Shown here: positions 1 to 13,690 of the stretch, one piece after another
How positions within the stretch are numbered: the first letter of the stretch is position 1
Layout of the letters: every line of letters begins with the position of its first letter
Source of the DNA: Montifringilla adamsi
Taxonomy: Eukaryota > Chordata > Aves > Passeriformes > Passeridae
Reading direction: 5' to 3'
Assembly: GCA_017590115.1 (NCBI GenBank)
Contig: JAGGNK010003335.1
Location: forward strand, 1,426,001-1,490,000
DNA length: 64,000 nt
Position numbers and translations under genes: made by a program
The notes under the pieces: generated by a model
The model's database searches: none
The model's input: the letters and a program-made list of their open reading frames with translations, nothing else
Told to the model about the DNA's origin: nothing

Positions 1-87
1 GCAGCAGCTGGGGCGTGGTGTGAGCAGTGGTGCTCCGGGAGCCCAGGGACAGCCAGGGGAGCTCCTGTGAGCGGGTTAATTTGGGGG

Positions 88-119
88 TTTTTTGTTTTTT
101 TTTTTTTTTTTTTTTTTTT
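88..119 (+). repeat. Poly-T tract (T25 after a short interrupted run)
   Basis: T6, G, then 25 T in a row, directly followed by an AT-rich segment. Read on the minus strand it could be the A tail of an old retroposon, but no body is recognised next to it. Confidence 0.95.
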
Positions 120-370
120 AATTAAATATATTTCTGATGCCTTCAATTAAGCTGGAGTACTATAAAGCACCAAAATGTGGAGAAGCTTCTCTAGAAAATA
201 TTTTCTGACACTTCTGCAGGACAGTGGTGCTACAGCAAAGCTGGGTTTTCTGCAGCTTGTCATTCTCAGAAAATGCTGCCTTTGAGATACTGCTTAAAAT
301 ATGAAAGTATCCAAGCAGCTGAGTTTTGTGTTTCCATTTGAATCGTCAAAAGAATCCTGTGACTTTTTTT

Positions 371-390
371 TTATTATTATTATTATTATT
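371..390 (+). repeat. (ATT)n microsatellite
   Basis: About six to seven ATT units follow a short T run. Confidence 0.9.
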
Positions 391-2638
391 AAAAAGAAAA
401 AAAATCGTGAGCAACTTCTTCAGTAATGAGAAAATCTGCTCATTAGGGTGTTCCAGCTTTGATTCTGTAGTTTCTGTGATTTGGAGTCAGATACCCAAAA
501 CTTCAGTCTCATTAACACTGAGGAAAAAACAATCTTTTTCTCAAGTGATTGGCTCTAATCAGTCAAACATTTAAATAGCCTAATATCACTTCCCTGTTAA
601 GGATGACTTTTGTTTTGGTTCTGCATAAAGTCTTTTGATTAAATTCTTTTCTTTAAATCCATGAATGTCTCTGTTCATCCTTTTCCAGGAAGACCACAGC
701 ACATTTTATAACAAAGTTATAAAGTTGTGTACCTGGTTTAGAATGAGTACCAAGAAGAAAAATTAAATTTATTCTCTCTTAACCAATCAAATTCTCCCAT
801 TCTTCATACATCATATTATTCATAAACATATTCTTGCACTTAAGCAGTTGTAAGGGGTTCAGCTTTGCTTTGCATTATTGCTTGAGGTAAAACTAGTCCT
901 GCTTTTCATTTTTAGTGGATGAAAAACTTGGAAAATAAATGCCTTTTAAAAAATTGTATATATCCCAGCAATTTGTTATACAGTTTCTTTGCTTCATGGA
1001 TTCTGCTGTTCCCTAGGAAAACTAAGATTTAAAGTTATCATGTAGATACTGCTGTCTCTAATAGTGATGTAATGAGATGTCACACCTGCCAGCAATATTT
1101 TATATAAAATAGTGTTAAATGATGTCAAAAGTAAAAATTTAATAGTTTTTATTTAAATAAAAAATATTACTTTTTCATCTGCCATTTCACAATTGACCGT
1201 GAGAATGAAATTTAGGTATAAAAGAGAAAGGGGGGATATTCTGAGAATGTATGGTGAGGTAACAAACCAATTTAATGTCAGTGCAAAAAAAGGGGGAAAA
1301 TGCAGTTCTGAATGTTGAGAGAAGAACAGGGTCCACATCCACACTCCTGTAATGAAGAGACTCATGAAGAGTCACAGCAGACAAACCAAGTGGGAAAGCT
1401 TTGACTTTTTTGGTTTTTAGGCTATCAGCTGGCTGGAATGGGTAATTTTTTCCTGAAGTGTAGTTTAGTAGTTATAAATTTAACAATATGTAATGAATTG
1501 GTATTTCTTTAGCCCAGCCTACCCACTGCTGCAGTAAAAGATGGAAAGCTCCACTGGAATTTTCAGGAGGTAACCAAACACTCTAAGTGAAATGATGCCA
1601 TTCCAGCAGAAAGCATTTGGTTTAGTTCACCTATGTGGAGAAAACAGTGGGTACCAGAATCAAATCAGAAGTTACTTTCTATTTTATTTAAATAGTAACA
1701 CTTCAGTATGTGACAATCATTGCCATAAATACAGCAAATTCTGCTCATGTTAGCTGAAAAATCAGTTCATGTCCTAGATATTTGTAAAATAATGGGGAGA
1801 GGTAGGATAAGGCTTGTACAAATTATTCCTCCTCTTCTTTCTGGACATTTCAGCTCTTGTTCTTGAGGTTGTTTTTTTTAAACCTAACAAACTCCTTTAT
1901 ATCAAGGAGTTTATCCTTCACTGTCACAGATGCTGGCATGGAATTCAGCGAAAGAAATCGATTTAATGTTTTGATAAAGGAGAAAAATTAGGTTGGCTTT
2001 ACAGAGAAAACATTTAGTAAGGATAAGAAATAAAGTCAAAACACAAGGTTTGTCTCTTACTGACCAGAAATAAGACATGAAAAAGCACATAGCTGCGCCA
2101 TTTCTTGGTTCTGAAGGACCACTGTCAAGTTGTATTTGGTTTTAATTATAGTTTAGTTAAAGGTCTAACAAAACCTGATGGAGTTCATAGAATAACTAAA
2201 CTAAATACTTTCTTGAAGTATTTATGGGCAGAATCTCTTCACTTAAATAGGAACCTGAAATTTAAATTATGCAAAGGCTTGAGCTGGATATTACTTTTCA
2301 AATGAAATTCTATAGATTGTTCAACTGAGAGGAAAGGTGAAGGAATAACAAATGCTCTTCTTTTACTTAGGCGTTTCGTGCTTGAAACTCCCCTGGGATG
2401 GTTTTTGTTATTTTCAGTTTTTCTGTATTTTTTACCAGGCAATGAGAGAGAATCACACTTGAGCAGAACTTTCTCCTTGTTTTTGGCAGAGAAAAGGTGC
2501 TTTTTGTTAGCTCACCTTCAGTCCTGCTGGGGTTGTCTGCAGCAATTGCAGGGAAGGCACTTTTGCAACACTTGCCACTTGAGAAGGTATTTCATTTTTA
2601 CATGAAAGTCAGGCATTTCTGACATATAAATCTTTGTC

Positions 2639-2770
2639 TTAGAATATCCTGAGCTAGAAGGGACCCACAAGAATCACCAAAGTCCAGCTCATTTACTGTA
2701 GAACTGTGTCACTGACACAGCTGATGGCTTTGTCAAGGTTGCAGAGCACATTTAGGATGGAGGCAGGAAT
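2639..2770 (-). repeat. CR1 LINE 3'-end fragment, antisense
   Basis: The + strand reads agaatatcctgagctagaag, then ggacccacaagaatcaccaa and agtccagctc. This is a diverged reverse complement of the avian CR1 3' end ('...gagttggaagggacccacaaggatcatcgagtccaac'). The right boundary is uncertain because similarity fades into unique sequence. The element lies antisense to SLIT3. Confidence 0.75.
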
Positions 2771-2795
2771 TATGCCAGGAAATGCAGCATCCAGG

Positions 2796-2848
2796 TTTTT
2801 TGTTTGTTTGTTTGTGGTTTTTGTTTTTTTTTTTTGTTTTTTTTTTTT
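2796..2848 (+). repeat. T-rich/(TTTG)n low-complexity tract
   Basis: TTTG units grade into T runs broken by single G bases. It lies just right of the CR1 fragment at 2.64-2.77 kb. Confidence 0.9.
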
Positions 2849-3329
2849 CCCTTTTCCCAGAGAAGGTGGATACAAAAATGGAAGCAGTCCAGAGCAGTCC
2901 AGGATGGGAGTAGAAGTCCCCATTGCTTGTGGTGTAAGATCTATGGGTTTTGAGGCATTTGTGCTGTCCTAGCCTGACAAGAAGTTTTTGTAGTAACTGC
3001 ATCTCTGGGGAGAAAAGTTTTTCTTTGTTTTTGCTTGGAGGAAAGGCATGGTAGTGAGCCTCAAAGGGGAAAAACCCTATAATCATTTAGGCTGAAGTGC
3101 TTCTTAATTCAAATGGTGTGCTACTTAGAGAACTTGATAAAAAGGATTAGAACTGGAAAAGAAAGGCATTTTTAAAAGAAAGCTATTACAGGGTTCATTA
3201 CTTTATTTATACGTTCTCCAAAATCACATGAATGAAGGGAAAAAATGAGGAGAAAAAATACTGGCTTGAGTTCAGAATGTCAATTACTACTTTTTTAAAT
3301 CCTCTTTTCACAATTTATTTGACATCTTG

Positions 3330-3700
3330 AACAGTAGCCAAAAAAGCTATTATAACTATAAACCATATTCATTGGTATAAATCTCATTACGTTGAGCAAT
3401 TTAATTAAGGTATTGACATGCTTAATTGATACGTGCAGGGAGAGACCATTTTCATATCTAATTTCCATACGTTTTCTGCTTTTAAGAAAACTAGCTCCGT
3501 AAAAATGTTATAGATTCAGCTAAGCCCTGTCATCCCAAAGGAGCACTTGCTGCCATTTACCTTGATTTAGAGCCAACTACTCTTCTAAGTGGAGCTCCAT
3601 TAAATGGATCTGATGTATGTCTGACTCAAACATGCGTCAGCTTCTCTTATGATCAATAGTGGAATATTTATATTAATAAAGCACCAAGTTAATTAGATAA
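3330..3700. promoter_or_regulatory. Candidate conserved intronic element (homeobox-type motifs)
   Basis: This is a non-repetitive AT-rich stretch with several TAAT-core sites: TTAATTAA at 3401-3408, TTAATTGA at 3422-3429 and TTAATTAG at 3689-3696, plus a GATCAATA motif at 3651. The texture is like developmental enhancers in introns of guidance genes. Without an alignment this is an inference. Confidence 0.3.
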
Positions 3701-6700
3701 AATAGTCTTCTGAGTAAACTTAAGGTACTAGGGGATGGGCAGCGAATCAATATACTCTGCCATTTGAACATTAACTATGTGCTCTGAAATTTTATGCTAC
3801 CTTAGCAAAGATGCTTGCAGTGTTGGAGTCTTGGATGCACAGAAGACCCCAGGGCAGGAATCTGCTACGCATCCTGGGCAGGATTTGTTTACCAAGGTAG
3901 AAAAAACCAGCAAACAAGAAAACCTTGGGTCTGTTTGGCTTCAGTGACTTCATTCCTACAGAATATTGGAAATCCTTTCTTCTGGACCAGGAGTGAACAC
4001 AGTCAAATGGGTGTTCTCCCAGTTGCCTGAACTATTCCAGCGGTGCCCGAGAAGGGGCACATGTGACAAACCTGCCACGTCAGGGTTTATCAGTGGTGGT
4101 GAAGAGTCACAGGAGCCCTACAAGGACATTTTAAACACTGCCTTTAAAATGTGTTGGCCACTCGTGAGCATGTCAAGGTCTGGTGCATTGCATGTTTCAG
4201 CCCAAAGTATGGCTGTCCTTCAGCCTTTTCCATCCCCATGGGCTCTGTCCCCACAGACAGAGCTGGGAGAGAGATTTCTACATGAGTGGGTGACCTTTGA
4301 CCACTGTGGAATCCTACCCCTGCTGGAGATGCAGTCATCAGTCCCAGATTCACGTCACCATTGTGCCCTGATAAACAAACTCTGCTATCGCTGTGGCACT
4401 TGTGCTATTTCTATAACATACAGATGGCCTTTGAAGGAAGGAAGATCCCTCAGGTACTGTTGCAATCCACAGCTTCCACTTCATCCTACCTTTTATCTAC
4501 ATTATAAAGTTTCAGTGCAATAAAGTAAAAAATGTGGTTTTTAATCCTGCAGCTATAATGAATGCCTCACTTTAATAGCCAAAGAAGATGCTTGAAAGGA
4601 CAAGAAAATACTAATTCATTATTAATAATTTGTTCAGTCAGTTTAGAACTTGTTCAGTGTAAATATGCTTTCATCTCTTTAGCCAGGGGCACCACGACAT
4701 TGCTAAAAACACAGATATTTCTGGTCCAGAGGCAGTGGTTGTGTGCTGGAGACCTCAGTTCCTGCATTCTTTCTTTACTCAAGGGCACAGGGTTCCCTCC
4801 TCTTGGGGGTTAAAGGAACTGAGTTACAACTGAGGGAATTATAACATGTTCATTTGGGCCTACTCTCCTCTTTGAAATCTCCCAGTGTGGGCTGGACTCT
4901 GCTCCTTGCTGAGCCTGCAGTGACTGCTGAGCATCCCCTGACCATAACCAGAGGTCAGAAGATTTCAGTGAGGTGATCATTTGCTGACTTCTGTGTGACA
5001 GACACTGCCATGGGAAGTGACAAAATCAGAATGTAAATCGCCAGGGAGGTAGCTTATGGAATAATGTACAGAATTTAATAAAATAATCAGTAGTAGTACT
5101 TCTGGGCTATTGCAGGGAGAGGACATTGACATTGTCCTGTGAGGTGGGATTTTGGCATGTTTAAAATGCTTCTATTTACCAGGCACTAGGGACAAGCTGA
5201 ATAATCTCCTTTGTCTTGGAGTGAATTGTCTTCCAGTTCAGCATTTACTAAAAATACTTGGTTTAGATTCTATTTTTCTAATTACATAGAACCTTCTGAA
5301 GAAGACAAACCTATGGTGTGTTTGATACTTCCAAATACTCTTCATCCACAAAGAAATAAATGTAGGCTCTTATTTAATATTGCTGATCAAAGCACATGTA
5401 GGTTACAGCTGACAGTTGAAAATATTTAATATATGTAAAACTACTTCTTTACTGTTATTGTCCTTGGTAAAGTGTTGGTAATGCATCCCAACCCTAACAT
5501 TTAGTGTTTATTTTGCCTTTTTTCCTTTACATCATTCTATGATTCAGAAAGACTGAACAAAGAGTGCAAGCTAGAAAGAGCATTGGAACCATATGTGTTA
5601 TAGTTGTATATAATCTATATCATAATTGTATAAACTTAACAGGGTGGGATAGGTTTAGTTAGAAAACCACTTTCTGTGTTAGCCACAGTTCCGTGGTATT
5701 TAGAGTTGTCTTTCCACAAATGTAATGTTCAAAGAAAGGAAGAGTGATTACATCTGATCTGGAATAAAAACAGGTTCCACGATGAATTCCTTTCTGGAAC
5801 CAAACAAAAACCTATGTGTGTGGAACCGGGATGCAGATATTCTTGTGTATTTTTTGACTGACTCTTAGTTTCTGTCTCTTGATTGTTGGTTTTCCGCATG
5901 ACATCTGGAAGTAATGATGTGAATAATATCAGGATGTAAACTTTCCAAGTCTTATAATGAAGTTAAATTTCCTTTTCTGATAAGATAAGCCTGTTTTTTC
6001 ATATGACCCATGAAACCCCTTTAGCTAATTGTTTTTTCAAAAGCTTGCTAAGGAGGTGTCATAAATTGAAAAAACTTTTGGGGTAATAAGTCAAGTTTTG
6101 CTGTTGGGCATATTTTCTCTTTTCATAACCTCTGTTGGACTTTGGAGAAAGTCATCATCATTCCCAGCAGTGATGAAATCAAATCATGCTGGAATTTGAT
6201 GTTCTTTGATTTGAGAGTGCCTCAACAATGAAACAGCAAAGCGTGGACACATTGGAGTCTGTTGTGCAAGGAGGCACTCCTCCCTCTTCCCTGGTCAACT
6301 CTTTTACATTTAATTCAATTTTGTGTGCTGACATTGTCAATCTGAAATTCAGCAGTGCTTGACAGGGAGTCAGAGGAAAGCCAAGTTCATTTCTGGAAGT
6401 GGCTTTATGCAAATGAACTCGTGTGGGCTCTGTAAGGAAGCAGCTGCTGATGAATCAGAGGAGTGCCCTTGTTCCCTCGTCAGCTTCGGGAATAAAGCTC
6501 AAAAAACACCACAAACACCTTTGAGAGCTGCACAGCCAGGTCTCCCTTTAAGTATTTTTGTGTGTTTGAGGATTAAAAAATGAGTCTGTTTTCAAAGTAG
6601 AATCTGGGTGGATTCAAGGAAATTAATTCAGCTTGTAACTTGTTCAGGCCAGAGTGGTTTGAAAGTGGCAATGAAGTCCTAGGAACACTGTTAATTCTTG

Positions 6701-9600
6701 TGAATTGTCTTGAATTTAGCTGTTTCCAGTAAAGGTTTAGGTCTTTGGTAGTTGTTTTACTGAAACACTCAAAACCCTCAGTAAGTTGAGCAGAACGATT
6801 GTGAGTTTAATTTCTCTTTTGGAGGAATTCACCACTTTATGTGCACTTTAGCTGAAAGCTAATTTTGGTTTCGATTTGTGTCATGTTAGCATGTTTGTTC
6901 TACTAGTATACTTGAGTTTTATTTTCTCTACTTAAAACGCCTACATTCCATTTAAATGCCTTTTTCTAAAGCATGGCCTCATTGAATGATAAACTCCCTG
7001 TGCATGGAGTGGGATTCTGAAGGTGCTTTACCTACGTGAACAGTCATTGAAAAGAAGAAATTATTAGTTATGTTCCAGTGAACCTTTTTTTTGGTGTGGA
7101 TAAAGCAGGAGAATGAGGTTTGTAAGGGTTGGTGTCATGCAGCTGTAATGGTCAGGGTGACCTGAAGAGCTGCTGGGTTTGTGGATCCTCCCAAAAAACA
7201 GAGAGCTGCTGATACTTCAACACGTGCATGAATATCCCCACTCAAGAGAGCCACTTTGTGGTATTACATCTTGGTCTAATAAATCTAGATGTCACATCCA
7301 CACAGAAAAATGAATTATGGCTACAAACCAGCCTGAAGTGGATCTCCTTACATCTGCAGTGTTTCACTGGGACTCTCAGGGCTAAACAATCCATAGCAGG
7401 GAAGATACATAAAGGTGAAGCTGTAGGAGAAAAAGACAAGCTAAAATATTAGGAAAAAAGGAAAAGGTGCATGGAACTCCTCTGTCTTTTGTCTTGGGCT
7501 TCAGTATCTGTTTCTGCAGTCTGCTGAAAATCAGTAGGATAGATATTGCTGGTCCAATATTATAATTTATTTTTAAAACTTTGATTACAGCTCTAGTACC
7601 AGTGTGCCCCTCTTGCACAGGTGCACTTTTTACCACAGAACAGAATAAAGGCCCTCTGATAACTGGGCCTGAGCTATAAACAATGTTGTTTTTCTCACTG
7701 CAGTGCATTCAAATACTTCGCAACTCATTTCTACCTCACCGGAATGAATGGAAATTCGAGTTGGTTTTACTATCCATGGATTCTCTATAATTTTTATTAC
7801 TTTTTATATAGCCACAGGAATATCTGCAGTGATCATACAAACAAATTGTATCATTGGCCTTTTTCAGGAGAACTTGGTAAAAAAACAAATCCTAGATCTT
7901 TACACATGTAATTGCTACTTAATCCTAGGAAAATCTTATTTTCTTAGCTGAAGTACTGGATCACAGCCTGAATTAAATAAATACTATTGTGATTATTGTT
8001 TTCAGTGTACAATGTGATTATTAGGTACACAAAAAACATTAACTGGCAGTGGATTTTTTCTTTTAATATATTAGTAAAGTGCAAAAAACATTTTAGTATC
8101 AAAATATTCATCATAGGTTAAGGCAGATCAGTCAAAAGAGAGTCTTGCTCCAGATGCTGATCAGTTATCCAAAGACAGTGCATGTTTTATTCTTTATGAT
8201 TTCACATGTTTATCTTCTAAAATAAAATCTCATCATAATTTAAAAAATATATGACCAATGAACTGCAAATATCTTTTTGTTTAGTAGTCAGGCAGGGCTG
8301 TGGAGGCTCCTGTTTCTGTGGGGAGATCAGAGGAGGGTGATATTGCCTAGTGATATTTAGAATTTGCAAACCCATAGAATTTCTTTCCAGTACAGTTCAA
8401 CAGACAAAAGTATAAACCCCCAAACAGGTCAACAGTATAAAACCAGTGCTTTTTAAAATTACCTTAAAATAAAGGTACCTCCATATAGCTGCATTTCTAT
8501 TTTAGAAAGTATTAAAATTGATAAGCAGTGAGAGAGCTTTTGAATTCACATTGGTTTAGCAGCAAGAAAATGTTGACAAAAATAGAAAATGATGGGGAGA
8601 ATCATTCCTTTCTTCTGATGTCAGGGCTTCAGTCCCCCCTGTCTGAGGTGTGTGGTGTCCTCACTACATCACATGAGTGCCTCTGTCTTCTAATCTCACT
8701 TCCAAAGCAGTTGGAGCACTTGGACTGGTGTGGGAGCATCATTGCCCTGGGAGCCTTTGTTTTGTCAGAGGCCCAGTGGTGCAGGAGAATTCCAGAGGAA
8801 AGGTTTTCCTGTCAAGATGGATCTGTCTCCAGTGGTGCCAGAGCCGTCTCTGCTGGCAGAACACCCTCCCCACACGGGAAGGTTCAGCGGATGGATGGCA
8901 CAGGGTGGAATTCCTGATCTGGGGGACTGATTGGGAAGGGTTTTTCTGTCTCTTCCCGCCCTCTCTGGAGCACCTGGAGTCCCATGCTGTCTCTCTTTGT
9001 GTTCCTTTTTCTCCTCGATCAAAAGGAAGGATTAATTATATTGATACATGTTCTAAAGCACTAAAACCCTACATTAAATGCTGCTAACAAAGACATCTTC
9101 TTGTCATGTATTAGTCAGAGCCCTATCCTGTTTGTAGTGGGCTGCTTCTCTTCAGGAGTTTCCTCTGAGTCCACTGGCTGTTACTTTCCAGTTCCTACTC
9201 CCTGACATTTCCAAAATTGAGTGTAAATACTTTGAGGAAAGATTTTACTTTCGTGTGTATGTTCCAAAAGACAAAACAGATGCTGCTTTCTAAAACGAAA
9301 GCTCACCATCAGTCTCAGGATGGGTGTTTTAAAATAAGAGTCTCCTAAATGCTGTCTGATCACTATTTGCTGAGCTTTTTGGAAATGGCAGGAGGAGGGA
9401 GGGAGAACTATACAAGTCATAAAGACAAATGTTGCCTTTGATTGGACATTAGCATTGATTAGTTTTACAGTTTATTTTAAATTATATAAAAATATTTACT
9501 CATCTTCTCAGAGATATTCTGACAGTTTTTTTTCAATTTGTTGGGTGCATCAACAGACAACTGTTGCACTGTGTCTCAGTGAAGCAAGGTGGGGTTTGGT

Positions 9601-9643
9601 TGTTTGGGTTTTGTTTTTTTTTTGTTTGTTTGTTTGTTTTTTT
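9601..9643 (+). repeat. T-rich/(TTTG)n low-complexity tract
   Basis: T10 followed by four TTTG-type units and a T7 run. No repeat body is recognised beside it. Confidence 0.85.
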
Positions 9644-12600
9644 AAGCAACCAAGAATTTTAAAAACCTCTAATGAAGAATTAAGTAATCTCAAATGAATA
9701 TTCTCTGTTCTTTTAAACATTTAAAAAGACTTCAGCATGTGCTGTGTGATCCCTGTGGTTATGTCAGGAGAGAAGTCACGAAACTGCACAACTCCATGCA
9801 GCTTGGATCCCTTGAAAGATCTTTATTTACAGATGGTTTTTGAATTGTCCTTGGAGAAGGTGGAAAAGATGATGATAAAATAATCTTCTGCTGAGATCTT
9901 TTTCCTGACTCCTCCCAAATCTGGAGGCTCTGGCTCTGCTCAGTGTCCTGCTCTCCCCAAAGGTGTGTGTGACTGGGGTTATGGGGCTGCGTGGGGCTTT
10001 GGGCAAGTGCTGAACCCTACAAGTACAGAGTTAACATCTATCACTTCACAGTGCAACTGCATCAACACAGAAATCGTGGTGTTTATCTTCTGGAGACTTA
10101 GCAGCAGTGCTTGTGCAGCAGTGCGTGACTGTGTGAAAGCACTGAGCACTGCTTTAATTGGAATTTTGGAGCCAAATTCCCCCCTCAAAACAAACAAAAC
10201 CAAACCAAACCTGTGTTTCGCCTACAGCCTCCCAGAGCAGGACCTGAGAGCCAGCTGTATTGTATTTAGTAAAACACAGTCACCTTGTTCAGGGCGCACA
10301 GCATCTGCAGGACCCGTTCTGTTTTGCAGAGCTCGGATGCTTGTCACCCTCTTTACTCTTCGTGCACTAGTAGGAGGAAGGATTTTTTTTTTCCTTTTAG
10401 AAAAGCAGCAATGATGCCAAGTTTCCACAGAGTAATGCTTTACAACACTGCTGTTGTTAAGCTCTTGCCTTGTAGCCCATCAGCAACAACACTTTTCATT
10501 TTTCCTTCAGACAGGGAGCTACAAGTGCTGCTTTACAGTAAATACCATTTTTACACTGACCCTGCTGAGAGGGAGAAGCCATTCCTGCACTGAGGGCACA
10601 GGTGCTGATGAGTGTCACACTTGCCACAGCTTGTTCTAATTACTGTTGGAGGGACCTTATTAGGGCAATGCATTTCCCACCTGGAAGATGATAAATAACT
10701 TGAATTCAACTTCCTTATTTATGAGACTAAAAGTTTCTAAATTGTCCTTAACTGTTAACTCAGTTATTTTTTAATCTATCTGTAGAACAGGAAAAACTCT
10801 AATCCTTAACAGTTTTGGAAATACTAGGACACTATCTCCTAGGTAAGAATAATATTTAGTTGTTGAAATGCTAAATATTGGTTTTAATTTAAAAAAAAAA
10901 GTTTAAAAGCTGCCATAGAATTTTGGTGGAGCAGGGGAAATCCTTTTGTTCCTTGCTGTAAATGAAATGCATAATATTCTGTGCTGGAATTTTTACAGAT
11001 ATAATTAAACTCATTTTCCCCCCTGATTTTCTTGGTCTTTCTACCTCATTTTCTCTTGCAGACTCTTCCTGTAGATAGCATTGGTCCCCCTGCCCTGTCT
11101 GTCTGAGTGTAGGAATTCTCTTCCCTCAATTTTGTTCTATGACAAAGCTGACTTGTATAATTCCTCACTTTATTGACTTGCTTATCTTTTATTACATGTT
11201 ACTTAGAGATACCTATTATTTTTGCATTATACTCTCTAATTTTCCCCATCTGTTGCTCTTTAACTCCTTAATTGTTTTATTTAATTCAGTAAAACGTTGC
11301 AGGATAGAGTTTATGTGTAACATGTTGTACAAATTACAACTAATTCTAATGAGACAAATTGCAGTGACCAGATTGTGTTAAGTATGTGACCTTTAGTGAA
11401 GCAGTTCAGCCTAGTTTTAGCCCAGTTGTAAAGAAAATTTAGATTGAAGAATTAAACTTTAAAAATGCACAAAAACCTCAGGAAGGTTTTATTTTATTTA
11501 ATTTTAATCAGTGCATTGGACTGAAATGTTTTAAAGCCAGGAATCCTAATTTTTAAAAGACTGTAAACAGGCTACCAACAGGGATTAATTAATTATCATT
11601 TCTCTCAGCTGCACATTCTGTAGCCAGAGCAAAGCTGATGGGCAAAGTGCTAATTTCTTGGCATTGCTGGCAGCTGGCCCTTTTTATAAAATCAGGAGTA
11701 GTGTCTTTCATTAGTTCTGTTTTGCAGAGCAGGTGAACAATATTAACTTTCTAGTATTATTCTGGCAAGAAGAGAGGATAGGAAACAGATTTATTTTGCA
11801 CTCAAGTCCCATATCCAGTCAAAGAAACCAGTGTTTGTCTTATGGTTTTGTACCAGCTGCTGCAGAGAGCTGTGTGAGCTCCCCTGACTTAGTCCAAGAT
11901 GCAGTTGAATTGTGGATAAGCTGAAATGCTTCTGAAGAAAGGAATCAGCTTTGTTAGGTTGGATTTTTCCTGCATTTTAAGTACATGTGTTAATAGTTAA
12001 TTCTGTGAGTTTGCACTTTTACTATGGAATCAACATACAGTGAAATGCTGGAGAAGATACAGGTTTGGCTGTGCAGAATTTGCTCTGGGTGACTTGCTCT
12101 TTAAGTCTTTGCATTAAACTCTTTAGACATTAAAGGCAAGCTGAGTTCTTTATTGGATAACACTGCATGGTGACCTCCCAGCCCATTTGAGTGGGGGAAA
12201 TAATTAAAGATTAGTGTTCAACCACATTAAATACTTCTTAATCAAGCTGTTTTTCAGGCAGTTGTAAAAAAATAGTCTTTTTAAATTTACAAATCTGTGT
12301 GTTAAAAAAGGTTGAGAAAATAACTGGTAAATCCTCAAAGGGTGGGTTTTGTGGTTTTGGGTTTTTTTTGTTGTTTTGAAAGGAAGAAAGCCTAAGCATA
12401 ATGCCATCACTGCTGATTTTGTGTTTTTCATACAATATATGTTATTTTCGATACCTGTGTAATTTTGCAAGTTGTATTTAAGTAGTTGGTTTAATGTTTT
12501 AGATCTGTAGTTCAAATGAAGATTCATTCTGTAGATGTTCGTAAGGTCTGCGCTCCAATTAAGTGATTTATGTTCTCTTCCTGGCAAAATAATAATAATG

Positions 12601-13666
12601 AAAGAGTCTTAATGTATTCTGTTGCTCTGTTAGAATGTTGAATTTCCACTTAGGATGCAATAGGCAGCGTTAGAGCAGAAGCTAAAACCAGCACTACAGC
12701 AAAGACTGCAGAGGCACTTAGGAAACGTCAGCACTTTTGGATGGGTTTTTTTCCCTTTCCAATCCTTTTATCAGTGAGGCACTTACAATTCACATTGGGA
12801 GATCAAGAAAACAATATTAGACTTGCAGAGGGAGTTCATCTGTGTCCAAAGCATTTTAGCTAAATTAAAATAAAATCTAAGAAAGGTATTGGCTTGTGCC
12901 AACTCTTGCAGGAGTCTGGGTTGGGCTAACATGTGCTGTGAGCCACAGCTGCTGGGTTTGTCAGCTCCTGCCACCTCCTCTGTGCAAAGTGCCAGTCCAA
13001 GCTCTTTAACATCCCCGTGGCTCCGTTCCCCCAGCTCAGGGAGGAGGATGCTGTTTCCTCTGGGGGTTGTTTGCTGTGGAAGCTGTTGGATGAGTGTTCT
13101 GCTGCCTGTCTGGGCTGTCCCCACCACTGCAGTGCACCAAGCTGGGGCCGGCTGCAGGCTGGGTGTGCTCTGTGCCCTGCTGCAAAGCTGTGAAACTGCA
13201 CAGAGCCTGCCTGCGTTTATCAAAGCAGGAAGGACAATTGAATCTAGAAATGTTTGCTTAGCTCAACACATCTGTTTGACCAGGATGCAGATGAGCATGT
13301 TCTGGTTCTGCTGGGTGCTTTCTCCCAGCACAAGAGGGACTCTTGCAAGGAGGGTGCTGCTGATGGACTGGCACATTCTGGTTTGTCCTCAGGTCAAGTG
13401 ATATCAGCTGTCTAACTGCCTCTTAGGGTGAAGGTTTTGGGAAGTCTGTTATTCCCTAAGTCTGGAATTTTTTGGATTTCCCCTTTAGGATACTTCATGC
13501 TCCCCCCAGGCACTGGACTTGACTTCCATTACAGAAATAGGGGGCTTGAAACTTCTGTCTAAGAAATAGGAAATCTATTAGTAATCATCACCTTTTTTTT
13601 TTTCCTTTTCAGGTTTGCTGTTTATTTTTCTTGATTACTGCCATATTTTTCCATCTGCTTTTTAGG

Positions 13667-13690
13667 TTTTTTTTTTTTTTTTTTTTTGTT
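13667..13690 (+). repeat. Poly-T tract (T21)
   Basis: An uninterrupted T run follows aggt. A shorter T11 run lies at 13593-13603. Confidence 0.9.

Noticed and set aside
3966..4523. 185-codon plus-strand open reading frame
   Set aside because: Its translation has no recognisable domain or low-complexity pattern of a real protein family, and it lies alone in an intron. Frames of this length occur by chance in 64 kb on six frames.
12783..13401. Overlapping open frames of 146 and 170 codons on opposite strands
   Set aside because: Both strands are open across the same GC-rich stretch, which points to composition rather than coding. Cysteine- and serine-rich translations show no family pattern.
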